DNA from: Subtercola vilae
GTDB taxonomy: Bacteria; Actinomycetota; Actinomycetes; Actinomycetales; Microbacteriaceae
Length of the DNA: 47,420 bases
Reading direction: 5' to 3'
Assembly (NCBI RefSeq): GCF_004923255.1
Contig: NZ_QYRT01000029.1
Span: 1-47,420 of the forward strand
Shown here: positions 1-8,802 of the stretch, piece after piece
How the letters are laid out: every line of letters starts with the position of its first letter
Numbering within the stretch: position 1 is the stretch's first letter
Position numbers and translations under genes: made by a program
Notes under the pieces: model-generated
Told to the model about the DNA's origin: nothing
The model's input: the letters and a program-made list of their open reading frames with translations, nothing else
Databases searched by the model: none

Positions 1-298
1 ACGATTTTGGGGCTGGTAACGGCGAGTCTGCCCCAACTCACCGACCTGTTGTCCGAGAACGGGCGATGCTGCGGTGTCGCGGCGGCTCGCAACCCATGGG
101 TTACGAGGCGTCTCGTCGGACGGGTCGCGCGCGGGTCCAAATGGCCAAATTGAGCGTGTAACGGTGGATTGTTGCGTCAGCTGGGATGTCCGGCCTGTGT
201 CGTCGCGACCGGCGAGGTGCCCTTACGCCGATCCACGAGCGGGCATCCGCTTATCCGTGCCCGGCGATGCTGTGCCTGGTGGGACGCCGTGATCTAAT
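1..298. other. Leader region without a supported gene
   Basis: I see no convincing gene here. Short open frames exist on both strands, but none has a recognisable domain or a good ribosome binding site. The only structured feature is the 27-bp repeat at 93-119, listed separately. The sequence after that repeat (about 120-180) loosely resembles the sequence after the second repeat copy near 12020-12090, with a shared TGTTGCRTC motif. That is why I treat it as a possible transposon end rather than ordinary intergenic DNA. Confidence 0.5.
93..119 (+). repeat. 27-bp direct repeat, copy 1 of 3
   Basis: This repeat contains the core GAGGCGTCTCG and matches copies at 11993-12019 and 19318-19344, all in the same orientation. 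Copies 1 and 2 differ at only two positions, and copy 3 is slightly more diverged. The third copy lies about 57 bp beyond the 3' end of a TniB remnant, which is where a Tn552-type transposon end would be expected. A role as a transposon end is inference. Confidence 0.65.
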
Positions 299-901
299 GT
301 GCCGGTGCAGGAACGCAGAGTGGTCAAAACGGATTCACCCGATCGACCTGAGCTTGAAGCGGCGGGTTGGGTGGTCATTGCCCGCTCATGGGGTGCACGA
401 CTCGAGACCGATAACAGGAGCATCGAGCGACTGGCAATACTGATTGATCGAGTGAATGCCATCGCGACCATCCGCGAACTTGGGCCCACAGACGCCGGAG
501 CGGTCCTCGCTTTGGATCGGGAGACAGCCGACGACTACCCTGGCGACGTCGCCACGTCTCATTCCGCCTTGACTCCTGCGCAAGCATCACCGACCATCGA
601 CCATCGTGGCTGGGGTGCCTTCGCGCGCGACCGCCGTCTCGTGGCTATGACATTCGTAGAGTCCGGTAGCCACGGAGCAGAAACGCATTTCACCGTGGTC
701 CATCGAGGGTGGCGTGGCCGTGGGCTTGGGACGGCAGTCAAAGCAGCCTCCGTCATCGCGCTCGTTGATGCCGGTCATAGGATCTTCCGCACCGGCGGTT
801 CGATGGACAACCCTGCAAGCATTGCCGCGAATCGAGCAGTCGGATACGAACTGGATGAGGAATGGCTCACGTTCGCTGCCGGCCCACAAACTGCCCGCTG
901 A
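299..901 (+). CDS. GNAT family N-acetyltransferase
   Basis: A 200-residue protein that probably transfers an acetyl group from acetyl-CoA to a small-molecule amine or a protein N-terminus; the substrate cannot be told from sequence. The acetyl-CoA-binding motif A is visible near residues 140-155 as GWRGRGLGTAVKAAS, which fits the (R/Q)xxGxG/A pattern. Further on, NPASIAANRAVGYE matches the usual GNAT motif B, where an Asn-rich turn precedes the last helix. The N-terminal 60 residues (ELEAAGW...SWGARL) resemble the leading strand of actinobacterial GNATs of this length. The start is GTG at 299; a second in-frame GTG at 320 is possible. It stands alone: the next gene is on the opposite strand and ends at 1040. 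Family assignment is firm, function open. Confidence 0.85.
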   Translation: MPVQERRVVKTDSPDRPELEAAGWVVIARSWGARLETDNRSIERLAILIDRVNAIATIRELGPTDAGAVLALDRETADDYPGDVATSHSALTPAQASPTIDHRGWGAFARDRRLVAMTFVESGSHGAETHFTVVHRGWRGRGLGTAVKAASVIALVDAGHRIFRTGGSMDNPASIAANRAVGYELDEEWLTFAAGPQTAR

Positions 902-1039
902 GGGATGGTTACCGTACGTATCGACACGCCATTTAGCGGTCACAGAACGCCGCCAAAGAGCGGCAAAGTCCACAATCCCGCACAAACGAACCCGCCCATA
1001 ACGCCAGATCCTGTACCGATTCTCCTCGGACCCCGAAAA

Positions 1040-2137
1040 CTACCAGGTGCTCGGGGTGGAACCGAGCGGCACCGGTTCCGGCCTCAGGACTGTGCTGGTG
1101 ATCTCGACGACGCGGTGCTCACGCCCTGCACGAAGTACGGCATCCATGATCTCGAGCACGTGGAATGCGACGTCTCCGGATGCCCGATGTGGTCGACCGG
1201 TCTCGATCGCACGCGCCATGTCCGCCAGCCCGAATCCGCGGCCGGCGTCCGCATATCCAGCGGTGGCAGGAGCCTTGGTCCATTCCGGTTTCTCAACTGT
1301 CCAGACCTCGACCGGGTCAGAGAACCGGTTGGGGTCTGGCACCGCTATCGTGCCAGTCGTGCCAAACAGCTCGAACAGTGGAGCACGTGTGATCCACAAC
1401 TCGAAGCTCACTGTCAGGGTCGAAGTCACCCCATTTTCGTGTTCGAGAATCGCGCTGACATGCGTATCAACGTCGACTGGAATGATGCTTCCGGCCTGCC
1501 CTCCCGTAGCTACCGTGCGTTCGCGATCGGAGTGCGACAAGACTCCGGAAACTCTGACCACCGGCCCCAACAGGGTGATGAGGGCGGTGAGGTAGTACGG
1601 AGCCATATCGAACAGCGGCCCGCCACCCGGCTGATAGTAGAACTGGGGAGCGGGGTGCCAGAGCTCGTGTCCTGCCGAGCTCCAGTGGACCGCAGCAGCA
1701 ACCGGCTCACCGATGGCTCCGGAATCCAGGAGTGCACGTGCAGTCTGGATACCCGTGCCGAGCACGGTATCCGGAGCACTACCCACACGGAGGCCAAGCT
1801 GGTGCGCGAGTTCGAGCATCGGCATCGCTTCTTCGGGGTCGAGCGCTAGAGGCTTCTCTCCGTAGACGTGCTTTCCTGCTTGCAACGCGCGCGTCGCTAT
1901 ATCGACGTGAGCTGAGGGAATCGTCAGGTTCAGCACGGCGTCGATACACGGGTTGGCGAGCAGTGCGCTCACGCTGAGCGCTTCGACGTTCTGCTCTGCG
2001 GCGACCTCTGCCGCACGGGCCTCGTTGACGTCGGCGACGGCGACCAGGTTCAGGCCTTCGAGTTTGGGAAACTCCGCGAAGTACTGGGCGCTGATCGTGC
2101 CCACTCCGATGATTCCGATATTCAGCGCGCTGCCCAC
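1040..2137 (-). CDS. Gfo/Idh/MocA family oxidoreductase
   Basis: A 365-residue NAD(P)-dependent sugar or polyol dehydrogenase-like protein. The N-terminal Rossmann fold is seen in NIGIIGVGTISAQY (residues 6-19). The family lysine motif follows as GEKPLAL near residue 95, where Lys is the usual catalytic or cofactor-contacting residue. The C-terminal half is the alpha/beta substrate domain, with GGGPLFDMAPYYLTAL near residue 170. It is clearly paralogous to the protein at 8803-9915: both share the GxGxISxQY start and the PDTVLGxGIQTA segment. The GTG start at 2137 overlaps the end of the ThuA-like gene by 16 nt, so the two are probably translationally coupled. It is the last gene of the minus-strand run led by the LacI regulator. 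The exact substrate is unknown; keto-sugar or inositol-type substrates are typical for the family. Confidence 0.9.
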   Translation of the reverse strand: MGSALNIGIIGVGTISAQYFAEFPKLEGLNLVAVADVNEARAAEVAAEQNVEALSVSALLANPCIDAVLNLTIPSAHVDIATRALQAGKHVYGEKPLALDPEEAMPMLELAHQLGLRVGSAPDTVLGTGIQTARALLDSGAIGEPVAAAVHWSSAGHELWHPAPQFYYQPGGGPLFDMAPYYLTALITLLGPVVRVSGVLSHSDRERTVATGGQAGSIIPVDVDTHVSAILEHENGVTSTLTVSFELWITRAPLFELFGTTGTIAVPDPNRFSDPVEVWTVEKPEWTKAPATAGYADAGRGFGLADMARAIETGRPHRASGDVAFHVLEIMDAVLRAGREHRVVEITSTVLRPEPVPLGSTPSTW

Positions 2138-2832
2138 AGCAGGCCCCTCTCTACGATCGTGCGAACGTTCGGGTTGTCAAGAATGTCGAGACGGTGTCCG
2201 GGTGCAGAAACGAATATTCGCCCCTTTCCCCACTGCCTGGTCCAGATGGCCGGCGCTGTGACGGGGCGGTTCCATGCATCCCACGGTCGAACGGACTGCG
2301 TGGTGGTCGCGAGCACATCGTTGTACTCGTCGCTCAGCACCCAGTACTGCTCGCTCACGAGATCGAAGTCGTCTATGCCCTGAGTGATCGGATGCAAACG
2401 ACCCAGCTCCGTGATGTTGACAATGTAGGGAATGTAGTTGTCGGACTGCTCTCCGGTGCGTTCGGCCGGATCCTTGCCCGCATGATGCGCGAATTGACCG
2501 CCGACCATGTGCAGATAGTCGGCGTTGTCACGATACGAATCAGCGATTCCCCCGTGCCAACCGCCCATGCCCGTACCGTTCACAACCGCAGCCTGAAGAC
2601 CGGCGAATTCGGCCTTGGTGATCGAGGCCATGGTATTGATCTGCAGGATGAGGTCGACGGTCGTCAGGTAGTCGGTATCTGCGTAGATGCCGGTCGACTC
2701 CTCGACACGCACCGAAAATCCGTTTCTCTCGAGAAACGGAATCATCGAGTCCGTGGTCTCGACGGGCTGATGCCCATCCCAGCCGCCGCGCACGATGAGC
2801 ACTTTGCGCTCACCTGAATTTTCCGAAGTCAT
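2122..2832 (-). CDS. ThuA-like domain protein
   Basis: A 236-residue protein of the ThuA family, whose fold is glutamine amidotransferase-like (class I GATase superfamily). Members sit in trehalose and other disaccharide utilisation operons beside Gfo/Idh/MocA dehydrogenases, as thuA does with thuB in rhizobia. The N-terminal strand VLIVRGGWDGHQP (residues 10-22), the central GTGMGGWHGGIADSY segment (about residues 88-102) and the C-terminal GKGRIFVSAPGH (about 203-214) are characteristic. ATG at 2832 is a good start because AAGGAGGAG lies just upstream. It is sandwiched between two dehydrogenase genes on the same strand, with a 16-nt overlap downstream. Its biochemical activity is poorly defined in the family, so a role in keto-sugar processing is inference from context. 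Confidence 0.88.
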   Translation of the reverse strand: MTSENSGERKVLIVRGGWDGHQPVETTDSMIPFLERNGFSVRVEESTGIYADTDYLTTVDLILQINTMASITKAEFAGLQAAVVNGTGMGGWHGGIADSYRDNADYLHMVGGQFAHHAGKDPAERTGEQSDNYIPYIVNITELGRLHPITQGIDDFDLVSEQYWVLSDEYNDVLATTTQSVRPWDAWNRPVTAPAIWTRQWGKGRIFVSAPGHRLDILDNPNVRTIVERGLLWAAR

Positions 2833-2853
2833 CGACTCCTCCTTATCCGAGCC

Positions 2854-4065
2854 TTACTTCCGCTCACTGGTTCTGAACTTCAGGGCTGAACCCTGGTTGT
2901 TGACGAAAATCCACGAGCTGTTAGCCGCCGAGCTAGCCTCGACGGCACCGAGTACCCGTTGCACCTGAAGCCCGTCATCGAACGACGGTCGCGGCTGCAC
3001 GCCCGCAGTGATGTCGACAAGCATGTCGCGCACCTGGTGCGAGAACGGATGCTCGTAACCGATGCCATGCCCGGTCGGCCACCAGGCCGACATGTAGGGG
3101 TGCTCAGGCTCGGTCACGAGAATACGGCGAAACCCACGCAAGCCGACAGGGTCAGTGCTGTCGTAGAACTCGAGTTCGTTCATCCGTTCGAAATCGAATG
3201 CGATGGCGCCAAGCGAACCACTGAACTCGAGCCGAAATGCGTTCTTTCGTCCAGTCGCATATCTGGTCGCTTCGAAAGAACCGAGCACACCGCCGTCCAG
3301 GCGGCCGGTGAACAACGCCACGTCATCGACGCTCACCTGACCTCGCTCCTCTGAAGACGTGCCGCTGAGCCCAGTCGATTCTCCAAGCAGTGGTCGCTCC
3401 TTGACAAGGGTCTCTAGGATTCCGCTCACGCTCTGCACCTGACGCCCCGTCACGAACTGGACTGCATCGATTGCATGCGCCCCGATGTCGCCGAGCGATC
3501 CCGAGCCTGCGCGATCCTTGTCGAGGCGCCACGTCATCGGGCCATCAGCATCAACCAACCAGTCCTGGAGATAGAGAGCCCGCACTTGACGCAGCTCACC
3601 GATTCGGCCTTCAGCGATGAGGTCGCGGGCAAACGTGATCGCGGGCACCCGCCGATAGCTAAAGCCCACCATGGCGTAGACGCCCCTCGTGGCCGCGCGC
3701 GTCGCCGCGTCAGCCATCCGTTCGGCTTCCTCGACAGTGTTTGCCAGAGGCTTCTCGCAGAGCACGTGCTTGCCGGCTTCGAGCGCCGCAATCGCGATTT
3801 CGACGTGCGTGACCCCAGGGCTGCAGATGTCGATGAGATCGATGTCGTCGCGCTCGATGACCCGCCGCCAATCGGTCTCACTCTCGGCCCAACCGAATCG
3901 CTCGGCAGCGGCTTCGACACGGACGCGATCACGGCCCACGATCACGGCCATCTGCGGCTCGACAGGCAGATCGAAGAATCGGGGGGCCACGCGCCATGCC
4001 TGCGAATGAGCTGCGCCCATGAAACCGTAGCCGACGAGCGCCACACGCAACGGGGGTTGACTCAT
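2854..4065 (-). CDS. Gfo/Idh/MocA family oxidoreductase
   Basis: A 403-residue dehydrogenase-like protein. It starts MSQPPLRVALVGYGFMGAAH, with the Rossmann GxGxxG motif at residues 11-16. The family motif CEKPLANTVEEA lies near residue 100. The C-terminal domain contains GDIGAHAIDAVQFVTG near residue 187, the position of the conserved Asp/His of the family. I chose ATG at 4065 because AAGGAG sits nine bases upstream; the open frame continues to 4125 but has no site there. This protein is longer and differs from the pair at 1040 and 8803, resembling those labelled inositol 2-dehydrogenase-like or glucose-fructose oxidoreductase-like. It lies directly downstream of the LacI gene, with about 60 bp between, and upstream of the ThuA-like gene, so it is probably co-regulated with them. 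Confidence 0.9.
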   Translation of the reverse strand: MSQPPLRVALVGYGFMGAAHSQAWRVAPRFFDLPVEPQMAVIVGRDRVRVEAAAERFGWAESETDWRRVIERDDIDLIDICSPGVTHVEIAIAALEAGKHVLCEKPLANTVEEAERMADAATRAATRGVYAMVGFSYRRVPAITFARDLIAEGRIGELRQVRALYLQDWLVDADGPMTWRLDKDRAGSGSLGDIGAHAIDAVQFVTGRQVQSVSGILETLVKERPLLGESTGLSGTSSEERGQVSVDDVALFTGRLDGGVLGSFEATRYATGRKNAFRLEFSGSLGAIAFDFERMNELEFYDSTDPVGLRGFRRILVTEPEHPYMSAWWPTGHGIGYEHPFSHQVRDMLVDITAGVQPRPSFDDGLQVQRVLGAVEASSAANSSWIFVNNQGSALKFRTSERK

Positions 4066-4128
4066 CTGCACAGACTCCTTCATCCGCATGGCCGAATTCC
4101 GACCGTTCATACGCGTCTGTACCATAAC

Positions 4129-5217
4129 TCAGTCCATAAAGTTGGCGCAAGTTTTCTCTATCTTTCCAGAAACGTATTGTTCATTCTCGTACCTCTCTCG
4201 GCGTGGTGGTGCCGTGCTCGCCCGAACCACGAGACTGGTCGCGAGCTCGATGCGGGTGAGTCGCCGGTCAGGATCATTGCGTAATGCCATAACCAGCCGA
4301 GTCGCCTCCTCCGCCATCTCGATCAAGGGTTGATGAATGGTCGTCAGCTTGGGTGACATCCAGCCGGAACTGGGAACGTCGTCGTAGCCGACCACCGAGA
4401 TATCGTCGGGCACTGCGAGCCTGAGTAGGCGCGCCGCTTCGTAGATTCCAAAGGCCTGCATGTCGTTGCCCGCGAAGATGGCCGTCGGCCGCTCCGGCAG
4501 TGTCAGGAAGTTCGTTCCAGCGGCAACACCGTCTTCGTAGTCGAACTGTCCGGCATCGACGAGCGTCGGGTCGAACGGGATGCCAGCCTCGTCGAGCGCA
4601 GAGTGATACCCGGACAGGCGAGCTCGTGAACACATCATTTCTCTAGGCCCCGTGACCATGGCGATTCTGCGGTGCCCCAGCTCGATCAGATGCCGCGTGG
4701 CAGTGAGGCCGCCTAACCAGTTGCTCGAGCCTACCGACGAGACGTCCGCGTCAGGTTCGCCTGCGGGATCGAGTATCACATAAGGAATATTTCGTATAGC
4801 CAGCTGGCGTTTATACTCGAGAGGCAGGTTCGAGAAGAGCAAAACCACGCCAACAGGTTGACGCCGCAGAATTCCGTCGATCCATCCCGGTTCTCCGGTC
4901 GGACGACCGCCACTCTCCGTCAAGATGACATTCAGACCGTTTTCGCGGGCGACGCTCTCCACCCCACGAATGATCTGCAGCGACCACTCACTGTCGATGC
5001 TGGCGAACACCAGCTCGATCAGCCTCTCCTGGTCGACCACGGTGCCGCGCCGGCTGTACCCCGCGGTGTGAAGCAGCCCTTCGATCCGTTCGCGCACACC
5101 ATCTGAGACGCCGCTTCTACCATTGAGTACCTTCGACACAGTCGACATCGACACGGACGCATCGCGGGCGATTTCCGCGAGAGTTGCCCGTCCGGACGAA
5201 ACATTTTGTGAACTCAT
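4129..5217 (-). CDS. LacI family transcriptional regulator
   Basis: A 362-residue sugar-responsive repressor. The N-terminal LacI helix-turn-helix is ATLAEIARDASVSMSTVSKV (residues 9-28), followed by the hinge-helix region LNGRSGVSDGVRERI. The rest is a periplasmic-binding-protein-like sensor domain with ELGHRRIAMVTGP and AIFAGNDMQAFGIYEAA, and ends with the family's PDDISVVGYDD...TTIHQP block. The open frame extends upstream to 5655, but that extension is low-complexity and unlike the family, so ATG at 5217 is the likely start. It is transcribed divergently from the ABC importer at 5462 and is followed by sugar dehydrogenase genes. It very likely controls both directions from the 5218-5461 region. 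The inducer is unknown. Confidence 0.92.
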   Translation of the reverse strand: MSSQNVSSGRATLAEIARDASVSMSTVSKVLNGRSGVSDGVRERIEGLLHTAGYSRRGTVVDQERLIELVFASIDSEWSLQIIRGVESVARENGLNVILTESGGRPTGEPGWIDGILRRQPVGVVLLFSNLPLEYKRQLAIRNIPYVILDPAGEPDADVSSVGSSNWLGGLTATRHLIELGHRRIAMVTGPREMMCSRARLSGYHSALDEAGIPFDPTLVDAGQFDYEDGVAAGTNFLTLPERPTAIFAGNDMQAFGIYEAARLLRLAVPDDISVVGYDDVPSSGWMSPKLTTIHQPLIEMAEEATRLVMALRNDPDRRLTRIELATSLVVRASTAPPRRERYENEQYVSGKIEKTCANFMD

Positions 5218-5327
5218 GCGCTCATGGTAACGGCCTTCGGCGGCTTCGCTAGCTCTGTGGGGCCGACTCGGCTGTCGCTTTCTGTAGGAGCGGGGGATAC
5301 AGTCCGCTAACAACCGGCCGAGATCAG

Positions 5328-5385
5328 TTGACAACTCTCGCGAATAGTCAAATAATAATGCCGTCGCAATACGAAACATTTTCAC
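5328..5385 (+). promoter_or_regulatory. Promoter and candidate LacI operator for the ABC importer
   Basis: A near-consensus sigma-70-type promoter is visible: TTGACA at 5328-5333, a 17-nt spacer, then AATAAT at 5351-5356. Just downstream, around the expected start of transcription, lies CGAAACATTTTC (5372-5383). This imperfect palindrome is of the size and style bound by LacI-family regulators. Binding here would block transcription of the importer at 5462. The promoter is seen directly; the operator assignment is inference. Confidence 0.5.
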
Positions 5386-5461
5386 TCCCAGAGCGACACA
5401 TGCATCCAAAGAAGAATCATGGCCGCCGCCACAGGCGACGGCGGCTGGAAAGGAAAATGTC

Positions 5462-6781
5462 ATGGCGTCATTCACAGGATCTTCTTTCTCAAGGCGGGGG
5501 TTTATCGGCCTCGCGGGGGCTGCGGCGGCTACAGCCGCTCTTGCGGCGTGTTCCACCGGAGGGGGATCATCAGGCGGCTCATCAGCGGCTATCAAGTTCT
5601 GGAATATGCCGTGGGGTGGCACCGCGTTTAACCCGCTCGACGAACAGATCACCAAGGCTTACGTTCCCGCCAGTGGGCTCGGGGCGGCAACATACCAGGA
5701 AGTTCAGTGGGCGAACTTCACCCAGACGTTCTCCTCGGCCGTAGCTTCCAACACTGGTCCGGCAGTCAGCTCTGGCGGTGGAACGCAGGCGTTCCAGTTC
5801 GCCCAACAGGGCAAGATTGCGTACGCAGATAACCTGCTCTCCAGCTGGAAGAGCAACGGCATCTATGACGACTTCTTTGACGGTCTCGTCGACACGCTGA
5901 AGACGCCTGACGGCTACGCAGCAGTACCGTACAACCTGGACGTGCGTGTGTCTTGGTACAACAAGGCGCTGCTCGACGAGGCTGGCGTTCAACCGCCGAC
6001 AGACTGGAACTCGTACCACAGCGTGTGCGCGGCTCTGAAGAAGAACGGCGTGTACGGCTTCGGCCTGGGTTCCGGTGCCGGTAACTTCACCGGCAGCCAC
6101 ATTCTCGCCGCGTTCATGATCAACAACGGCGGAGGGCTCTTCGACGAGAACCAGAAGCCAGCCTGCAACACTCCCGAGAATGTCGAGGCGATGGAATTCG
6201 TTCTCGACCTCGTGAAGAGCGGCTTCAGCGACCCCGCCGCCGCCACCTACACCAGCGCGAACGTGCAGGCGCAGTGGGCAGCCAAGACATTCGGTTTCGG
6301 ATGGGATGGCGCTGGCCTCGCAGCAAGCGTGACAGGCGACGTCGTAAAAGACATGGTTGTCGGAGACCCGCTTAAGAGCAATAGCGGCAAGACCGGGGGC
6401 TTGTACCTCCCGAACAACATCATGATGTACAAGAACACGCCGAACCAGGCTAATTCTGAGGCGTTTCTGACGTACTACTACCAGAACATGAAGCAGCTGT
6501 GGACGAAGAACACGGGTATCGGCCTGCCACCGCTGAAGTCGATCGCGGCAACCCCTGAGTTCCAGGCAGACTCGAACAACGTCAAGATCGTCAAGGAATG
6601 GCAGCCGATCTTCAAGACCTGGGCCGCTCCCGGCGGAACTGGCCTGTTCTACAACATCGCGAACACCGTCGATGGAACCGCACCGATGACCACCTTTGCG
6701 CAGTCGATCCTCCTGGGGAACACGACGGCAACGGATGCTCTCAACACGCTACAGAGCTCGATCACGGGCCTTATGAAATAA
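5462..6781 (+). CDS. ABC transporter extracellular sugar-binding lipoprotein
   Basis: A 439-residue carbohydrate-binding protein of the family-1 solute-binding type, anchored outside the membrane. Residues 8-31 form a signal peptide with a twin-arginine-like SRRGFIG and a lipobox ending AALAAC, so Cys31 is the probable lipidated residue. The mature part has the two-lobed binding-protein pattern: AIKFWNMPWGG at its start, then DNLLSSWKSNGIYDDF and GYAAVPYNLDVRVSWYNKALLDEAG, the last being the hallmark segment of sugar binders. The ATG at 5462 follows a GGAAAGGAAAA purine stretch. It is the first gene of the importer operon, with two permease genes following. No ATPase gene is nearby, as is usual for actinobacterial sugar importers sharing one MsiK-type ATPase. 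The sugar is unknown. Confidence 0.93.
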   Translation: MASFTGSSFSRRGFIGLAGAAAATAALAACSTGGGSSGGSSAAIKFWNMPWGGTAFNPLDEQITKAYVPASGLGAATYQEVQWANFTQTFSSAVASNTGPAVSSGGGTQAFQFAQQGKIAYADNLLSSWKSNGIYDDFFDGLVDTLKTPDGYAAVPYNLDVRVSWYNKALLDEAGVQPPTDWNSYHSVCAALKKNGVYGFGLGSGAGNFTGSHILAAFMINNGGGLFDENQKPACNTPENVEAMEFVLDLVKSGFSDPAAATYTSANVQAQWAAKTFGFGWDGAGLAASVTGDVVKDMVVGDPLKSNSGKTGGLYLPNNIMMYKNTPNQANSEAFLTYYYQNMKQLWTKNTGIGLPPLKSIAATPEFQADSNNVKIVKEWQPIFKTWAAPGGTGLFYNIANTVDGTAPMTTFAQSILLGNTTATDALNTLQSSITGLMK

Positions 6782-6793
6782 CTCACGAATTCG

Positions 6794-6826
6794 GGGTGGG
6801 TCGGCGAAAGCCGGGCCCACCCTTTT
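6794..6826 (+). terminator. Intercistronic hairpin with T-run (attenuator)
   Basis: A strong GC-rich hairpin with a GAAA loop (GGTGGGTCGGC pairing with GCCGGGCCCACC) is followed by TTTT. It lies 12 bp after the binding-protein stop and 33 bp before the first permease gene. Such a structure in this position usually lowers permease expression relative to the abundant binding protein and stabilises the upstream message. Its effect here is inferred. Confidence 0.6.
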
Positions 6827-6858
6827 AGGCTTAGCAAAATCTTTCAAAGGAGAAACAG

Positions 6859-7815
6859 ATGACGACCGGTACGGCGATCGGAGCCCTCAAGCGGGCGCGG
6901 AGCGGCGTGGGGAATGCCGGACCTGGACGATCGGCGAATAACAGCAAGCGTCGATTTTCTCACTCACGCATATTCTTCCTCTTTCTCCTCCCGTCACTGA
7001 TCCTGGTCATCCTGCTCAACCTGTACCCCGTTATCTATGCGGGCATCCAGTCGCTGAGCAACGGAGATCTGCTGAGTGCTGGCGAATTCGTCGGACTGGC
7101 GAACTACATTGCGGTTCTGCAGAGCCCGGAGTTCTGGCACGCTGCGATCTTCACTGTCGTCTTCACGATCGTCGGTGTGTTCGGCAGCTGGATCGTGGGG
7201 ATATCACTGGCATTGTTGTTGCGTACGCGCATCCCGGCTAACGGTGTATTCAAGGTTCTGCTATTGCTTCCGTGGGTCGTTCCCATTGTCGTATCGGCAA
7301 TGTCATGGAACTGGCTCGTGGCTACCCCCCAGTCACCACTCCCGATGCTCGCCCAGGCACTTGGGTTTGGTAACGTTCTGTTCCTCGCGAACCCGTTCCT
7401 CGCGCAGATCACGGTCTGCGTCTTCAAGGTGTGGATCAGCTTTCCTTTCATGATGATGATGATGGCGTCGGCGCTGACGTCAGTAGATGTGAACGTCTAC
7501 GAGGCTTCGAAAGTCGATGGTGCAACCGCGGTACAGACGTTTACTCGAATCACGCTTCCGATGATTGCGCGCACAACGTACATCAGCTGGATCCTGATGA
7601 CGATCTTCTGCGTAAATGACTTTCCGAGTATCTTCCTGCTCACCGGTGGTGGCCCGGTCAACTCCACCCAGACACTCGTGGTGTTGGCGTACACGACGGT
7701 GTTCCAGAACTTCCAGACGGGCCCGGGTGTCGCGATCGCCTTCATGATGACCATCGTGCTTGTGATCATCTCCACGTTGCTGTACCGCCAGATCCGAAAG
7801 GTGAACATCGAATGA
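6859..7815 (+). CDS. ABC sugar permease, MalF-like
   Basis: A 318-residue inner-membrane permease that forms half of the translocation channel for the sugar importer. A basic, glycine/serine-rich N-terminus (residues 1-35) precedes the first membrane segment IFFLFLLPSLILVILLNLYP. About six membrane helices are visible. The cytoplasmic EAA loop, which docks on the ATPase, is seen as EASKVDGATAVQTFTRITLP near residue 215. ATG at 6859 is preceded by AAAGGAGAAA. Its stop overlaps the start of the second permease gene (ATGA), showing tight translational coupling. The partner ATPase is not encoded in the window. Confidence 0.93.
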   Translation: MTTGTAIGALKRARSGVGNAGPGRSANNSKRRFSHSRIFFLFLLPSLILVILLNLYPVIYAGIQSLSNGDLLSAGEFVGLANYIAVLQSPEFWHAAIFTVVFTIVGVFGSWIVGISLALLLRTRIPANGVFKVLLLLPWVVPIVVSAMSWNWLVATPQSPLPMLAQALGFGNVLFLANPFLAQITVCVFKVWISFPFMMMMMASALTSVDVNVYEASKVDGATAVQTFTRITLPMIARTTYISWILMTIFCVNDFPSIFLLTGGGPVNSTQTLVVLAYTTVFQNFQTGPGVAIAFMMTIVLVIISTLLYRQIRKVNIE

Positions 7816-8735
7816 CCGCGCAGACTAGTTCCGTAATTACCGGTCGACCCATCGCAGGCGTACGCCCGGAGGCGGGTGTACGGTCCGAGGCGAAAGCGCG
7901 ATCGATGAAGCGCCCAACGCTGACGCAGATGCAGGAGAAGGGCAAGTGGTGGCGGTTCCTTGCCATCCTGATCATCACGGTCATCGTGGTGATACCGATC
8001 GTGGCCGTTGTGTTTCTCGCCCTGTCACCCGCGCTCGGTAGCACCGCCACGGGCCTCACATTCGAGAACTTCGTCAATGTCTTCACCCAGACAGACGTAG
8101 CAACCTGGCTCAAGAACAGCCTGATAGTCACCCTCATCACCGTTGTAGTTGCGGTGATCGTTGCCGCACCCGCTGGATATGTTCTCTCCCGCGGTCGAAG
8201 TAGGGCCGTTTCCGGCTACTCGCTCATTTTGTTCGTCGTGCAGTCGCTCCCCGTCGTCACGGCAGTCATCCCGCTGTTCTTCCTATTCGCCCAAGTCGGC
8301 CTAGTCGACACCCTGGCCAGCGTCACGATCATCTATGTGGGTTCGACTATGGCGGTGGCAATCTGGATGATGGCAGCGTACTTCGACTCGATCCCGGTCA
8401 CGCTCGAAGAAGCTGCGTGGATGGACGGAGCCTCGGTTTTCGGCGGCTTCACACGAATAGTGCTGCGGAACTCCCTTCCGGGCGTGCTTTCGACCGCGAT
8501 CTTCGCGTTCCTGCTCGCATGGAACGACTATCTGGTCGCCGTCGTGTTCCTTCGTTCCAACGACAACTACACGCTTCCAATCGGTCTGCAGTCGTTCTTC
8601 CAACAGAACCAGACAAACTGGGGCCTGGTCATGGCAGTAGCCGTCATCATGATGTTGCCCCCAGTCATCCTTTTCGCACTGCTGAACAGGTACTTCAGCG
8701 TCGGAGGTATCGGCGGGTCGCTAGCCGGTCGCTAG
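7812..8735 (+). CDS. ABC sugar permease, MalG-like
   Basis: A 307-residue inner-membrane permease, the second channel half. It has an extended N-terminus of about 45 residues before the first helix FLAILIITVIVVIPIVAVVF. The EAA loop appears as EEAAWMDGASVFGGFTRIVL near residue 200, and the C-terminus ends with YFSVGGIGGSLAGR, which is typical of MalG-type proteins. It overlaps the first permease by 4 nt and ends the operon. The next gene is on the opposite strand, with a possible bidirectional hairpin terminator between them. Confidence 0.93.
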   Translation: MTAQTSSVITGRPIAGVRPEAGVRSEAKARSMKRPTLTQMQEKGKWWRFLAILIITVIVVIPIVAVVFLALSPALGSTATGLTFENFVNVFTQTDVATWLKNSLIVTLITVVVAVIVAAPAGYVLSRGRSRAVSGYSLILFVVQSLPVVTAVIPLFFLFAQVGLVDTLASVTIIYVGSTMAVAIWMMAAYFDSIPVTLEEAAWMDGASVFGGFTRIVLRNSLPGVLSTAIFAFLLAWNDYLVAVVFLRSNDNYTLPIGLQSFFQQNQTNWGLVMAVAVIMMLPPVILFALLNRYFSVGGIGGSLAGR

Positions 8736-8773
8736 CGCCTCCAGGCAAAGAAAACCCGCGGTCGCAAACGTGC

Positions 8774-8793
8774 GACAGCAGATTTCTGCTGTC
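8774..8793. terminator. Hairpin between convergent genes
   Basis: A perfect 9-bp stem (GACAGCAGA with TCTGCTGTC) lies in the 67-bp gap between the converging second permease and the dehydrogenase at 8803. It has no long T-run, so it may act as a weak bidirectional or factor-assisted terminator. The stem is visible in sequence; the function is inferred. Confidence 0.4.
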
Positions 8794-8802
8794 AGCAGCA
8801 GC

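Noticed and set aside
905-1849. A 314-residue plus-strand frame opposite the first dehydrogenase
   Set aside because: It is antisense to a well-supported Gfo/Idh/MocA gene and has no recognisable domain.
4129-5655. A 508-residue form of the LacI regulator
   Set aside because: The first 146 residues are low-complexity and unlike the family, and cover the importer promoter region. The ATG at 5217 gives a normal LacI protein.
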